From JALELF01 sp964473455 (GTDB lineage Bacteria > Bacillota_I > Bacilli_A > RF39 > UBA660), in the NCBI GenBank assembly GCA_964473455.1, contig CAYYQX010000003.1:1-64000 (forward strand): DNA of 64,000 nt, written 5' to 3'. Made by a program: the position numbers and the translations under genes. The notes under the pieces were generated by a model. It was given only the letters and a program-made list of their open reading frames with translations, was not told the origin of the DNA and ran no database searches. Positions 42,249 through 51,273 of the stretch are shown piece by piece (the first letter of the stretch is position 1; the number at the start of each line of letters is the position of its first letter).

Positions 42249-42957
42249 AAATTATTTATTAGGATATAAGAATTTGTATATTTTTCAAGATACAGAACTG
42301 TTTAACTTTTCGCTAGACTCGGTTTTATTGCCAAACTTTATAACAATCAATGATAAAACAAAGAAAATACTTGATATTGGTACTGGTAATGCTCCAATTC
42401 CATTAATTTTGACTACGAAAACAAAAGCAAAAATAATAGGAGTGGAAATACAAGAAAAAGCATATGAATTGGCAAAAGAAAGTATTGCTATAAATAAATT
42501 AAGTGAGCAAATACAGATAATAAATGAAGATATAAGAGAGTATTACGGAAAAACAGAATCTGACACTTTTGATATAATTGTCTGTAATCCACCTTTTTTC
42601 AAGTCAAGCAAAAAAAGCCAAGGAGAATACAAAAGGATTGCAAGACATGAAGAATCGCTTGAACTAGGAGATATATTTAAAATAGCAAAAAAGCTTTTAA
42701 GAAACAATGGAAATATAGGGGTAGTAAATAGGCCGGAAAGGCTTGTGGAAATAATAGAAGCGATGCGAGAGAATAATATAGAACCTAAAAAAATGAGGCT
42801 GGCATACCCTTCGAAAAATGGAGAAGCCAATGTTTTATTAATAGAAGGTAAGAAAAACGGGAAACAGGGACTAAAAATTTTACCGCCTTTATTTGTTCAT
42901 AAAAAAAACGGCGAATATACTGCAGAAGTAAAAAAGTTTTTTGTTGGAGGTAAGTAA
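42238..42957 (+). CDS. yabB: YabB/TrmN6-type tRNA adenine-N6 methyltransferase
   Basis: Class I SAM methyltransferase likely modifying A37 of tRNA1(Val). About 239 residues from the ATG at 42238, which overlaps ricT by 11 bases; the frame opens to 42214 but the extra residues do not resemble the family. SAM motif LDIGTGNAPIPLIL and the catalytic NPPFF of N6-adenine enzymes are visible. yazA (GIY-YIG) between yabB and rsmI in Bacillus is missing. Confidence 0.9.
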   Translation: MKVKNYLLGYKNLYIFQDTELFNFSLDSVLLPNFITINDKTKKILDIGTGNAPIPLILTTKTKAKIIGVEIQEKAYELAKESIAINKLSEQIQIINEDIREYYGKTESDTFDIIVCNPPFFKSSKKSQGEYKRIARHEESLELGDIFKIAKKLLRNNGNIGVVNRPERLVEIIEAMRENNIEPKKMRLAYPSKNGEANVLLIEGKKNGKQGLKILPPLFVHKKNGEYTAEVKKFFVGGK

Positions 42958-42958
42958 A

Positions 42959-43783
42959 ATGATCCAAAAGAGTTATGATGGTTCTCCATCGCTATATTTG
43001 ATTCCGACGCCAATAGGTAATATGGAAGATATGACACTTCGCGCTATTCGAATGCTAAAAGAGGTTGATGTTATTTTTGCTGAAGATACACGCGTAGCCA
43101 AACAGCTGCTAGATTATTTTGAAATATCAAAAAAACTGATCTCAAATCATCAATACAATGAAGAAAGAAACAAAAGTAAGGTAGTTGAGTTTTTAAAAGA
43201 TAAAAAAAACGTAGGGTTAATTACCGATAGAGGGACACCAATTATAAGTGATCCTGGATATGAAATTGTCAGATACGTTATTTCCCAAGGATTTAATGTT
43301 ATTAGCCTACCTGGAGCAACAGCCTTTACTCCAGCCCTTGTATCTTCTGGGCTGCCACCAATGCCTTTTATCTTTTACGGGTTTTTAAACAGTAAAGAAG
43401 TGAAAAGAAAAAAAGAATTATTTTTGTTAAAAGATGTAAAGTTTACTATCATTTTTTACGAATCAATACACAGAATTGATAAAATGTTAAAAGATGTTTT
43501 AGAAGTTTTTGGTAATCGACAAATAAGTATTTCCCGGGAAATAACAAAAAAGTATGAAGAAATATACAGGGGCTTAATAAGCGATGCTAAAGTAGAAGTT
43601 CAAAAGGGAGAGTTTGTCATTGTAGTGGAAGGTGTAAGTGAGGTATTGGATGACAGCCTTAATATTGAAGAACATATTAATTTATATTTAGCAAAGGGAA
43701 ATAGTTTGAAAGAAGCAATGAAGAATGTTGCAAAAGAAAGAAAAACATCAAAAAGTAATGTTTATAAAGAATATCACAAATAA
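42959..43783 (+). CDS. rsmI: 16S rRNA (cytidine1402-2'-O)-methyltransferase RsmI
   Basis: Tetrapyrrole-methylase-fold enzyme adding 2'-O-methyl to C1402. About 274 residues. LYLIPTPIGNMEDMTLRA, FAEDTRVAKQLL, SDPGYEIVR, LPGATAFTPALVSSGLP are family hallmarks; C-terminal residues resemble the RsmI HTH. The ATG at 42959 is chosen over 42941 because GGAGG is nine bases upstream and the shorter form matches the family. A Noc-binding palindrome lies within it. Confidence 0.95.
   Translation: MIQKSYDGSPSLYLIPTPIGNMEDMTLRAIRMLKEVDVIFAEDTRVAKQLLDYFEISKKLISNHQYNEERNKSKVVEFLKDKKNVGLITDRGTPIISDPGYEIVRYVISQGFNVISLPGATAFTPALVSSGLPPMPFIFYGFLNSKEVKRKKELFLLKDVKFTIIFYESIHRIDKMLKDVLEVFGNRQISISREITKKYEEIYRGLISDAKVEVQKGEFVIVVEGVSEVLDDSLNIEEHINLYLAKGNSLKEAMKNVAKERKTSKSNVYKEYHK
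43528..43543. other. Perfect Noc-binding site (NBS) inside rsmI
   Basis: TATTTCCCGGGAAATA, a 16-base perfect palindrome matching the Bacillus NBS core ATTTCCCGGGAAAT. It reads through rsmI codons for ISREI. Identification rests on identity to the Bacillus site and on noc being present in this genome. Confidence 0.8.
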
Positions 43784-43792
43784 GAGGTGTAT

Positions 43793-44344
43793 ATGAAATT
43801 AATAGTTGGAATAGGAAATCCAGGGAAAAAGTATGAAAAAACAAGGCACAATATAGGCTTTATGGTTTTAGACAGTTATGCAGAAGCACATGGATGTCCC
43901 TTTCAGAAAAGTATGGACGGGCTTTATGCCAAAATAAAAATTGGTGAAGAAGAGGTTATTTTGTTAAAACCACAAAAGTATGTTAATTTAAGTGGGCAAG
44001 TGGTAAAAAAATTTATGCAATTCTATCAGATTGATATAACAGATTTGTTAATTATAAGTGATGATCTGGATTTGAGCTTAGGAAAATATAAATTAAAAGA
44101 AAAAGGAAGCTCTGGAGGGCATAACGGGCTAAAAAATATTGAAGAAAATCTATATTCACAAGAATATCGAAGATTAAAAGTAGGTATAGCTGGTGACGAA
44201 AACACTGATGCAACAAAATATGTTTTAACAAAACTGAAGAAAGAGGAAATTGACGCAATTAATAAAATTGAATTTAAAAATATTTTGGATGATTTTTTAA
44301 TATCATCTTTTGATAAACTAATGAATAAATATAACCATAAGTAG
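43793..44344 (+). CDS. pth: Peptidyl-tRNA hydrolase
   Basis: Recycles peptidyl-tRNA dropped from ribosomes. About 183 residues. Active-site residues are visible: Asn and His in GIGNPGKKYEKTRHNIGFM, Asn in PQKYVNLSG, Asp in ISDDLDL, Asn in GGHNGLK. The ATG at 43793 follows GAGGTGT. Position before mfd is the Bacillus order (pth-fin-mfd), without fin. Confidence 0.97.
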   Translation: MKLIVGIGNPGKKYEKTRHNIGFMVLDSYAEAHGCPFQKSMDGLYAKIKIGEEEVILLKPQKYVNLSGQVVKKFMQFYQIDITDLLIISDDLDLSLGKYKLKEKGSSGGHNGLKNIEENLYSQEYRRLKVGIAGDENTDATKYVLTKLKKEEIDAINKIEFKNILDDFLISSFDKLMNKYNHK

Positions 44345-44350
44345 GATTTT

Positions 44351-47300
44351 ATGAGTTTTTTTGAAAATATTGAGGACATTGCGGGGAAAGAAATTATAGG
44401 CCTTACAGACGAACTTAAGGCTCTTTTTGTATTGGAAAACATGAAAAAAGAAAGTACGGTTGTTGTCTGTTCGACGCTGTATGAAGCAAATTTGTTCTAT
44501 CAAAATCTTTCAAAGTATTCAAAAAACATTCTTTTTTTTCCTATGGATGATTTTATAACAAGCGAAGCACTAGCAATCTCACCAGAATTTAAAACCATTC
44601 GATTAGAAACCATTTTTGCTTTAATTAAAAATAATAATAAAATAGTTGTAACAAATTTAATGGGATACTTAAGGTTTTTGCCTTCGCTCGAAATGCTGCA
44701 AAAAAATACTATTACGTTTTCTTTGCAAAAAGAAATAAATTTAGATGATTTAACAATTCAGCTTTTAAAATTAGGTTATGAGAAAGTAGAAATAGTAAAT
44801 AAGACAGGGGATTTTTCAATTAGAGGGTATATTTTAGATGTTTTTCCGATAAATGAAGAAAATCCTATTAGAATAGAGTTCTTTGGTGACATAATTGAAA
44901 AAATAAAGAAATTTAATGTAAATACGCAAAGATCTCTTTCAGAAATTGGGTCTATAGAACTTTTCCCAAACACAGAATTTGTTGTAGATGAAATAGTTGA
45001 AGAAAAGAAGCAAAAAAACATATTAAAATATATTATTCTCAAAAATATTTCTTTGTTAAGAGGCTCGACAGTTTTTTTTAATGACTATAACGGAATAAAA
45101 AACCATTATGAAAATTTACAAATGGAAATTTGTGAATACAACAAAAGTATTGAGTCAAAAGAAAAATATATGTTTACTCTTGATGAAATTATTAACAAGA
45201 AAGAAATTTATTTTCAAGCATTTGATAATCAAAAATCAGAAAACAGTTTAGTTTATAAAAGTGCAGAAGTATTGAATTTTCCAAAAAAAATTGATGAAAT
45301 TAAAACTTTCTTACAAAAGAAGAAACAAAAACATACGGTTGTTATATGTTTCAAAGATAACGATTTAAGAAAAAAATTTAAAAGCGAGATTGAAGATAGT
45401 GTTTTGACAAGCAAGGAGAATATTTTTGAATTTCAAGTAAACTTAATAGTTGAACAATTGAATCAAGGCTTTTATTTTGGAAAGTATTTATATTTAGGAG
45501 AAAAAGAACTGTTTTGTAAAGAACAAGGAAACCACAATTATAATTCCAAATTTAAAATTGGTACTAAAATACACAGCATAAATAACTTGGAGATAGGGGA
45601 TTTTGTTGTTCACTACATGTACGGAATTGGACAATATTTGGGAATGAAAACCTTAAGAAAGGGAGACTTAGTTAAAGATTATATTTTTATCAAATATAAA
45701 GGCAATGACAAATTATATATACCTGTGGAAAAAATAGATTTAATATATAAGTATTCATCTAGCGAGGGAACAACGCCAGCACTGAACAGCTTAAGTAATA
45801 GCGAATGGGAGAATACAAAAAGGAAAGCAAAACAGCAAATAGAAATTATTACTAAAGAGCTTCTCGAACTTTATACAAAAAGAGAAACTGTGGAGGGATT
45901 TTCTTTTGAAAAAGATAATTATTTACAGTTAGACTTTGAAAACAGTTTTGTCTATAAAGAGACAGAAGATCAAGTAAAAGTGACTAGAGAAATCAAAAAA
46001 GACATGGAAAGTATTCATCCTATGGATCGATTGCTGTGTGGTGACGTTGGCTACGGAAAAACAGAAGTTGCATTTAGAGCAATATTTAAGGCTGTTTTAT
46101 CTGGCAAACAGGTGGCCTTTTTATGCCCGACAACAATTCTGTCATACCAGCACTATCAAAACGCCCTTGAAAGATTTAAAAACTTTCCAGTAAAAATAGC
46201 TCTGCTAAACAGATTTATAAATCAGAAAACGGCAAAAAAAACGATAGAAGCGTTACAAAAAGGAGAGTTAGATCTAATTATTGGTACACACAAGATTTTA
46301 TCTGATGAAGTCAAATACAAAGATCTTGGGCTATTAGTTATAGACGAGGAGCAAAGATTTGGTGTTATGCAGAAAGAAAACATAAAAAAGTATAAGAACA
46401 GTATTGATGTTTTAACAATATCTGCAACACCAATTCCAAGAACACTTCAAATGTCACTTGCAGGTGTTAGAAACTTATCTCTAATTGAAACGCCACCAAA
46501 TGATAGATATCCTATTCAGACATATGTGTTGGAAGAAAACTATCAGGTCATAAAGGATGCAATAAATAAAGAAATTTTAAGAAAAGGTCAGGTTTTTATT
46601 TTACACAATGAAATAAAAAATTTAGAGGAAGAAAAACAAAAAATTCAAAAACTAGTGCCACACGCAAGAATAGCTTTAGCGCACGGAAGGTTAGAAAAAG
46701 AATCTCTTGAAAAAATAATGATTCAATTTATAAACAAGGAATATGACGTTTTAGTATGTACAACAATCATTGAAGCTGGAATAGATATCCCAAATACAAA
46801 TACTTTAATAATTAAAAATTCTGATAAGTTTGGACTATCGCAGCTTTACCAAATAAGGGGAAGAGTTGGAAGAACAAACAAAATTGCTTATTGTTATTTA
46901 ATGTATAAAAAAGAAAAAATTTTATCTGAAATAGCTAAAAAAAGGTTAAGTGCAATTAAAGAGTTTACTGAGCTAGGAAGCGGTTTTGCAATTGCTATGA
47001 GAGATTTGTCGATAAGAGGTGCGGGAAATATTCTTGGTAATAGTCAATCCGGCTTCGTAAATTCAATAGGAATAAATTTATTTATGGATATGTTAAAAGA
47101 AGAAATTACGAAAGTAAAAAAGGATGAAGAGGAAACGAGTCTAATAGAAGTTGATACTCACATCGAGGATAAAGTTTTTAATGGTAACGAGCTGAAAATA
47201 GAAATTCATAAAAAAATAAACAGTATAAAAAACGAATCTGATTTTGAAAGTGTAAAGGAAGAACTAGAAGATCGATTTGGCAAAATACACGAAAAAGTAA

Positions 47301-47584
47301 TAATATACATGCTTGAAGCTTTGTTTGAGGCTAAAGCGAAAGCAGTGGGATTAAAGAATATAAGACAAACAAAAGAAAATATTGAAATCTTAATAAGAAA
47401 AGAAGAATTAAATAAGATTATTCTTAAAGACTTATATGTTTATGCCCTGAACATAACTACAAATTTTAAGTTTAAAATGATTGGGAACAACTTACAGATA
47501 AGATTAAATCTATATAATCTAAAAAAACATTTTATTTATTATTTATTGGAATTAGTAAAAATTTTTGATGTAAATATGTGTTGA
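44351..47584 (+). CDS. mfd: Transcription-repair coupling factor Mfd
   Basis: RecG-like translocase that removes stalled RNA polymerase and recruits UvrA. 1077 residues, some 70-100 fewer than usual. N-terminal UvrB-homology modules (about 1-330), RNA polymerase interaction domain (IGDFVVHYMYGIGQYLGM), translocase with Walker A GDVGYGKTEVAFRA, DEEQRFGV, TATPIPRTLQMS, TTIIEAGIDIPN and QIRGRVGRTN, and the C-terminal TRCF domain. No large block is missing; the shortening is spread over the N-terminal and C-terminal parts. Confidence 0.97.
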   Translation: MSFFENIEDIAGKEIIGLTDELKALFVLENMKKESTVVVCSTLYEANLFYQNLSKYSKNILFFPMDDFITSEALAISPEFKTIRLETIFALIKNNNKIVVTNLMGYLRFLPSLEMLQKNTITFSLQKEINLDDLTIQLLKLGYEKVEIVNKTGDFSIRGYILDVFPINEENPIRIEFFGDIIEKIKKFNVNTQRSLSEIGSIELFPNTEFVVDEIVEEKKQKNILKYIILKNISLLRGSTVFFNDYNGIKNHYENLQMEICEYNKSIESKEKYMFTLDEIINKKEIYFQAFDNQKSENSLVYKSAEVLNFPKKIDEIKTFLQKKKQKHTVVICFKDNDLRKKFKSEIEDSVLTSKENIFEFQVNLIVEQLNQGFYFGKYLYLGEKELFCKEQGNHNYNSKFKIGTKIHSINNLEIGDFVVHYMYGIGQYLGMKTLRKGDLVKDYIFIKYKGNDKLYIPVEKIDLIYKYSSSEGTTPALNSLSNSEWENTKRKAKQQIEIITKELLELYTKRETVEGFSFEKDNYLQLDFENSFVYKETEDQVKVTREIKKDMESIHPMDRLLCGDVGYGKTEVAFRAIFKAVLSGKQVAFLCPTTILSYQHYQNALERFKNFPVKIALLNRFINQKTAKKTIEALQKGELDLIIGTHKILSDEVKYKDLGLLVIDEEQRFGVMQKENIKKYKNSIDVLTISATPIPRTLQMSLAGVRNLSLIETPPNDRYPIQTYVLEENYQVIKDAINKEILRKGQVFILHNEIKNLEEEKQKIQKLVPHARIALAHGRLEKESLEKIMIQFINKEYDVLVCTTIIEAGIDIPNTNTLIIKNSDKFGLSQLYQIRGRVGRTNKIAYCYLMYKKEKILSEIAKKRLSAIKEFTELGSGFAIAMRDLSIRGAGNILGNSQSGFVNSIGINLFMDMLKEEITKVKKDEEETSLIEVDTHIEDKVFNGNELKIEIHKKINSIKNESDFESVKEELEDRFGKIHEKVIIYMLEALFEAKAKAVGLKNIRQTKENIEILIRKEELNKIILKDLYVYALNITTNFKFKMIGNNLQIRLNLYNLKKHFIYYLLELVKIFDVNMC

Positions 47585-47609
47585 AAAGTTAGTGAGAAAA
47601 AGCTATAAT
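47581..47609 (+). promoter_or_regulatory. murA promoter
   Basis: TTGAAA (47581-47586), 17-base spacer, TATAAT (47604-47609). The predicted start near 47616 makes an earlier in-frame ATG at 47612 unusable and supports the murA start at 47633. Confidence 0.8.
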
Positions 47610-47632
47610 TAATGAGGCAAGAGGAGAAACAT

Positions 47633-48889
47633 ATGAAACAAATGATTATTGAAGGAAACAAAATATTAAGTGGAAGCGTTAAAATAAGTGGTGATAAAAA
47701 CAGCGCTGTTGCATTAATTCCGGCATCAATATTATCGGATGAATTTGTGGAAATAGAAAATGTTCCAAATATATCAGATATAGATGCCTTAAAAGAAATT
47801 TTGGTTCATTTGGGAGCAAGTATAGAAAAAAACGGCTCGACTATTAGAATAGACCCGAGAAATATAAAAAATAAAGAGATCCCAGAAGATATTTCAACAA
47901 AACTAAGGGCTTCATATTATTTTATGTCGGCTCTTTTGGGAAAGTTTAAAAAAGTTGAAATGTTTTTCCCGGGGGGGTGTTCAATTGGCGCACGACCTAT
48001 TGATCAAACTTTAAGAGCATATGAAATGCTTGGGGCAAAAGTAAAAAGAGATGGGAATAAATATACAGTTATTGCCGATGAACTAATAGGTGCGAGAATT
48101 GATTTAAAAATGCCCAGCGTTGGAGCAACAATGAACGCTCTTTTAGTTGCTGTTAAAGCGGTTGGCGTAACAACAATAGAGAATGCTGCAAAGGAACCAC
48201 AAATAATCAATACAGCAGAGTTTTTAAATAAAATGGGTGCAAAAATAAAAGGGGCTGGGACTTCTACTATAACGGTTGAAGGTGTAAAGTTTTTAACAAA
48301 AGCATCAATAAAGGTTATTCCGGACCGAATAGAAGCCGGAACGTATATAATCGCAGGTGCCTTAATGGGTAAAAACTTGAAAATAGAAAATATAATTGCG
48401 GAACATCTAACGTCGTTGCTTCAAGAACTAAAAAAAATGGGATTAAACATGACTGTAGATAAAAATTATGTTGAAATATCTAAAGTGGAAAAACTAAATC
48501 CCACTTGTATAAAAACAGAAGGATTTCCTGGTTTTGCAACAGATTTACAACAACCAATAACGGTTTTATTGACAAAATGTATTGGGGAATCACATATAGA
48601 AGAAACCATATATGAAAACAGATTTAAAAATGTTGAGTTTTTAAATAAAATGGGAGCAAATATTGAACAAGAAAATAATCACAACATAACAATTTATGGT
48701 CCAACAAAGTTAAAAGGGGAAGAGGTAGTCGCAACAGATTTAAGAGCGGGTGCGTGCCTTGTCTTAGCTGGACTTTGTGCAGAAGGAACAACTACCATTA
48801 GTGAGGTAGAACATGTTTTAAGAGGGTATGAAGATATAGTTGAGAAGCTAACAAAAGTAGGGGCAAATATAAAATTAGTAGAATATTAA
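47633..48889 (+). CDS. murA: UDP-N-acetylglucosamine 1-carboxyvinyltransferase MurA
   Basis: First committed step of peptidoglycan synthesis. About 418 residues. Lys/Asn pair in SGDKNSAVALIPA; catalytic Cys in FPGGCSIGARPID, the residue alkylated by fosfomycin; DRIEAGTYI and TDLQQPITVLLT; C-terminal DLRAGACLVLAGL. Start chosen by the promoter and AGAGGAG upstream. Its own promoter, flanked by mfd and rpmE. Whether a second murA exists, as in Bacillus, cannot be seen. Confidence 0.95.
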   Translation: MKQMIIEGNKILSGSVKISGDKNSAVALIPASILSDEFVEIENVPNISDIDALKEILVHLGASIEKNGSTIRIDPRNIKNKEIPEDISTKLRASYYFMSALLGKFKKVEMFFPGGCSIGARPIDQTLRAYEMLGAKVKRDGNKYTVIADELIGARIDLKMPSVGATMNALLVAVKAVGVTTIENAAKEPQIINTAEFLNKMGAKIKGAGTSTITVEGVKFLTKASIKVIPDRIEAGTYIIAGALMGKNLKIENIIAEHLTSLLQELKKMGLNMTVDKNYVEISKVEKLNPTCIKTEGFPGFATDLQQPITVLLTKCIGESHIEETIYENRFKNVEFLNKMGANIEQENNHNITIYGPTKLKGEEVVATDLRAGACLVLAGLCAEGTTTISEVEHVLRGYEDIVEKLTKVGANIKLVEY

Positions 48890-48896
48890 AAAAAGA

Positions 48897-48925
48897 TTGC
48901 TTTAAAAACAAAAAGTTGCTATACT
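48897..48925 (+). promoter_or_regulatory. rpmE promoter
   Basis: TTGCTT (48897-48902), 17-base spacer, TATACT (48920-48925), eight bases after the murA stop. Confidence 0.75.
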
Positions 48926-48944
48926 ATTTTAGAATTAATTTTCT

Positions 48945-48963
48945 ATAACTAAAAATTAGTTAT
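48945..48963 (+). promoter_or_regulatory. Hairpin in the rpmE leader
   Basis: ATAACTAA and TTAGTTAT form a perfect 8-bp stem with loop AAA, ending seven bases before the AAAGGAG ribosome site. It could be an autoregulatory L31 mRNA element or a simple 5' stabiliser; no Zur palindrome was recognised. Confidence 0.45.
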
Positions 48964-48980
48964 GGCGAAAGGAGAGCAAA

Positions 48981-49187
48981 ATGAAAGAAAGCGAAACAAA
49001 ATATATGGATACTGAAGTTATTTGCGCATGCGGGAATAAATTTAGTGTAAGATCAACAAAAAAAGAAATACATGTTGAAATTTGCAACAAATGCCATCCT
49101 TTTTATACTGGCAAAAAGACACTTTCAGCAAAAACAGGTAATGTTGAAAAATTCAAAGCAAAACTTGCAAAAGCAGAAAAAAATTAA
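48981..49187 (+). CDS. rpmE: 50S ribosomal protein L31, zinc-type
   Basis: 68 residues. C-A-C near residues 14-16 and CNKCHPFYTGKK give the four-cysteine zinc-binding (C+) form. The usual N-terminus (MKxxIHPxY) is replaced by MKESETKYMDTEVI. Zinc-type L31 serves as a zinc reserve in Bacillus; whether a non-zinc paralogue exists is not visible. The RBS AAAGGAG is strong. Confidence 0.95.
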   Translation: MKESETKYMDTEVICACGNKFSVRSTKKEIHVEICNKCHPFYTGKKTLSAKTGNVEKFKAKLAKAEKN

Positions 49188-49212
49188 AAATTGCGTAAAG
49201 GCAATTTTTTTT
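49187..49212 (+). terminator. Intrinsic terminator of rpmE
   Basis: Stem AAAATTGC / GCAATTTT (49187-49194, 49201-49208), loop GTAAAG, followed by T's. The left arm starts on the last base of the stop codon. Confidence 0.85.
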
Positions 49213-49215
49213 AAC

Positions 49216-49244
49216 TTTACTTTATTTTATTACTATTGTAAACT
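49216..49244 (+). promoter_or_regulatory. Possible rpiB promoter
   Basis: TTTACT (49216-49221), 17-base spacer, TAAACT (49239-49244); moderate match, sited between the rpmE terminator and rpiB. Confidence 0.5.
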
Positions 49245-49260
49245 TTAAATAGGAGAGTTT

Positions 49261-49701
49261 ATGAAAATAGGAATTGCCGCTGATCACGGAGGATACAGAA
49301 GTAAAGAAAAAATCAAAAAGTTTTTAGAAAAAAGTGGGCACACAGTTATAGACTATGGAGCTGAAAGCTTTAATATTGATGATGATTATCCGAAATATGC
49401 TTTTAAACTATGTGAAAATATTAACAATATAGATTTTGGGGTTTTGCTTTGCTGTAGTGGTATTGGAATGAGCATGGCTGCTAATAAGGTAAAAGGAATA
49501 AGGTGTGCTAAAGTTTCCAATCTTTTTGACGCAAAATTTTCAAAGCGAGACAATGATGCTAACGTTATAGCGCTAGCTGGCAGAACGCATACTATAAAAC
49601 TTAGAAGGCTATTAAAAAAGTTTATGAAGTCAAAATTTTCTAAAGAAGAGAGATATATTAGAAGAATCGGAATGGTAGATAATTATGGAAACGATATATA
49701 A
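49261..49701 (+). CDS. rpiB: Ribose-5-phosphate isomerase B (RpiB/LacA-LacB family)
   Basis: Interconverts ribose 5-phosphate and ribulose 5-phosphate in the pentose phosphate path. 146 residues. The signature GIAADHGGYRSK at the N-terminus, active-site Cys in CCSGIGMSMAANK, and FSKRDNDANVIALAGR (R binding phosphate, Asn of the family). The second half of the CCSGIG motif has a doubled Cys (LLCCSG) versus the usual GTG. The gene overlaps the next by 17 bases. Confidence 0.93.
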   Translation: MKIGIAADHGGYRSKEKIKKFLEKSGHTVIDYGAESFNIDDDYPKYAFKLCENINNIDFGVLLCCSGIGMSMAANKVKGIRCAKVSNLFDAKFSKRDNDANVIALAGRTHTIKLRRLLKKFMKSKFSKEERYIRRIGMVDNYGNDI

Positions 49702-49870
49702 AGTTGTTATTTATGTTTTAGTGTTTTTGCTTGTTTTTTACAGCTTGGATAGTATAAACACAAACGGGATTTTTAAAAAAAATAGTGAAGCCAAAGCAAA
49801 ACTTTTATATATGCTTATAGGAATTTCGATTTCTTATTTAGTGGTACACTTCATTTACGACTTTTTTTAA
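49685..49870 (+). CDS. Small membrane protein, DUF1146/YwzB family
   Basis: 61 residues with two hydrophobic segments (about 5-22 and 40-58) joined by a polar loop LDSINTNGIFKKNSEAK. This pattern, ALD.I....FFKK....K..LL....IAISYLV..F, fits the DUF1146 family, of which Bacillus YwzB lies next to murA and the ATP synthase operon. Function unknown. It overlaps rpiB, with ATG at 49685, so is translationally coupled to it. Confidence 0.7.
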   Translation: METIYKVVIYVLVFLLVFYSLDSINTNGIFKKNSEAKAKLLYMLIGISISYLVVHFIYDFF

Positions 49871-49884
49871 TAAAAGGAGAAAAT

Positions 49885-51243
49885 ATGCGAATAGTAGAAA
49901 TTAACAAAGCCATTTTTCGAGAATATGATATAAGAGGTATTTACGGTGAAGATATAAATCCGGAAGTTTCTTATACTTTGGGTAGAAGCTTTGGTTCTTA
50001 TATAGAAGAAAAAAAAGTAATAGTTGGCTATGACAATCGAAAATCTTCTCCAAAAATCCGAAAGAGCCTAGTAAAAGGCTTAATGGAAAGTGGCTGTGAG
50101 GTAATTGACATTGGTCTTGTAACAACGCCAATGTATTATTTTGCAAAAAAAGAGCAGAAAGTCAAAAACGGAATAATGATTACAGCTAGTCATAATCCAA
50201 AAGAATACAACGGATTTAAAATTTCTTTTGATTTAATTGGAAACGCTTATGGAGAAACAATTCAAAAATTCATGGTATATACTAATAAGCTTTCTTTTGA
50301 AAAGGGGAAAGGTTTTGTAGTAAGGAAAAAAATAGAAAAAGGCTATATTAATTTAATAAAAAAAAGTATAGAAATGGGCCCTAAAAAAATAAAATTTGTT
50401 GTTGACTGTGGTAATGGAACAGGTTCAATTATTATAAAAAAAATTGCTAAACAAATGAAATTAGATTGTCGCTTTTTATATTGCAAATCGGATTCAAATT
50501 TTCCAAATCATCAACCAGATCCGGCAGTTTTTAAAAATCAGATAGACTTAAGTAAAAAAGTCAAAGAATATAATTGTGATTTTGGGTTTTCAATAGACGG
50601 AGATGCGGATAGAGTTGGGTTTGTTAACGAAAAAGGGGAAATAATCCCAACAGATTTGTTTATGATCATAATATATAGAGATTTAGTCGATAAAATTAAA
50701 GAAAAAAAAGCTATATATGATGTGAAATGTAGTAACAGCTTAATAGACGATTTAGATAGAATGGGTTATATAAAAACAATGTATCGAACAGGAAATTCAT
50801 ATATGAATATGAAAATAAACAAAGAAAACTATATGTTTGGTGGCGAATTTTCTGGTCATGTTTGGTTTAAAGATAGATTTCCGGGGTTTGATGATGGGAT
50901 ATATGCCGGGCTTAGAATGCTAGAGATTCTGTCTAAGGCAAATAAAACAATGTCGGATTTGTTGCTGGATTATAATAAATATTATTCAACAGAGGAAATT
51001 AAAATAGAAGTTAGTGATGACAAAAAATTTGTTGTTGTTGATAAAATAAAACAATATTGTGATGACAAAAAATATACTTATTCTGATATAGACGGGGTAA
51101 GAGTTGAATTCAATAAAGCATGGGCTTTAGTTAGAGCAAGCAATACAGGGCCAAATATAATAGTTAGGTTTGAAGCCCCAACAAAAGAAGAACTAGAAAA
51201 AATTCAGACAGAGTTTATGGATAAAATAAAGGCTTGTATTTAA
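49885..51243 (+). CDS. Phosphomannomutase/phosphoglucomutase (alpha-D-phosphohexomutase)
   Basis: Interconverts hexose 6- and 1-phosphates. 452 residues in four domains. Phosphoserine loop TASHNPKEYNGFK, metal loop SIDGDADRVGFV, sugar-specificity loop GGEFSGHVWF, and the C-terminal phosphate-binding RASNTGPNIIVRFEA. GEFSGH is typical of PMM/PGM bifunctional enzymes rather than GlmM, which has GEQSGH. It would supply precursors for glycolipids, teichoic acids or sugar nucleotides. The N-terminus FREYDIRGIYGEDI is the AlgC/ManB type. Confidence 0.9.
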   Translation: MRIVEINKAIFREYDIRGIYGEDINPEVSYTLGRSFGSYIEEKKVIVGYDNRKSSPKIRKSLVKGLMESGCEVIDIGLVTTPMYYFAKKEQKVKNGIMITASHNPKEYNGFKISFDLIGNAYGETIQKFMVYTNKLSFEKGKGFVVRKKIEKGYINLIKKSIEMGPKKIKFVVDCGNGTGSIIIKKIAKQMKLDCRFLYCKSDSNFPNHQPDPAVFKNQIDLSKKVKEYNCDFGFSIDGDADRVGFVNEKGEIIPTDLFMIIIYRDLVDKIKEKKAIYDVKCSNSLIDDLDRMGYIKTMYRTGNSYMNMKINKENYMFGGEFSGHVWFKDRFPGFDDGIYAGLRMLEILSKANKTMSDLLLDYNKYYSTEEIKIEVSDDKKFVVVDKIKQYCDDKKYTYSDIDGVRVEFNKAWALVRASNTGPNIIVRFEAPTKEELEKIQTEFMDKIKACI

Positions 51244-51273
51244 AAACATATAAGCTTTTTATTTTTCAAACTG

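Noticed and set aside
47960..47985. TTTTTCCCGGGGGGG in murA as a further Noc-binding site
   Set aside because: Only the TTTCCC half and centre match; the right half is a G run, and the codons encode the conserved FPGG of MurA, which explains the sequence.
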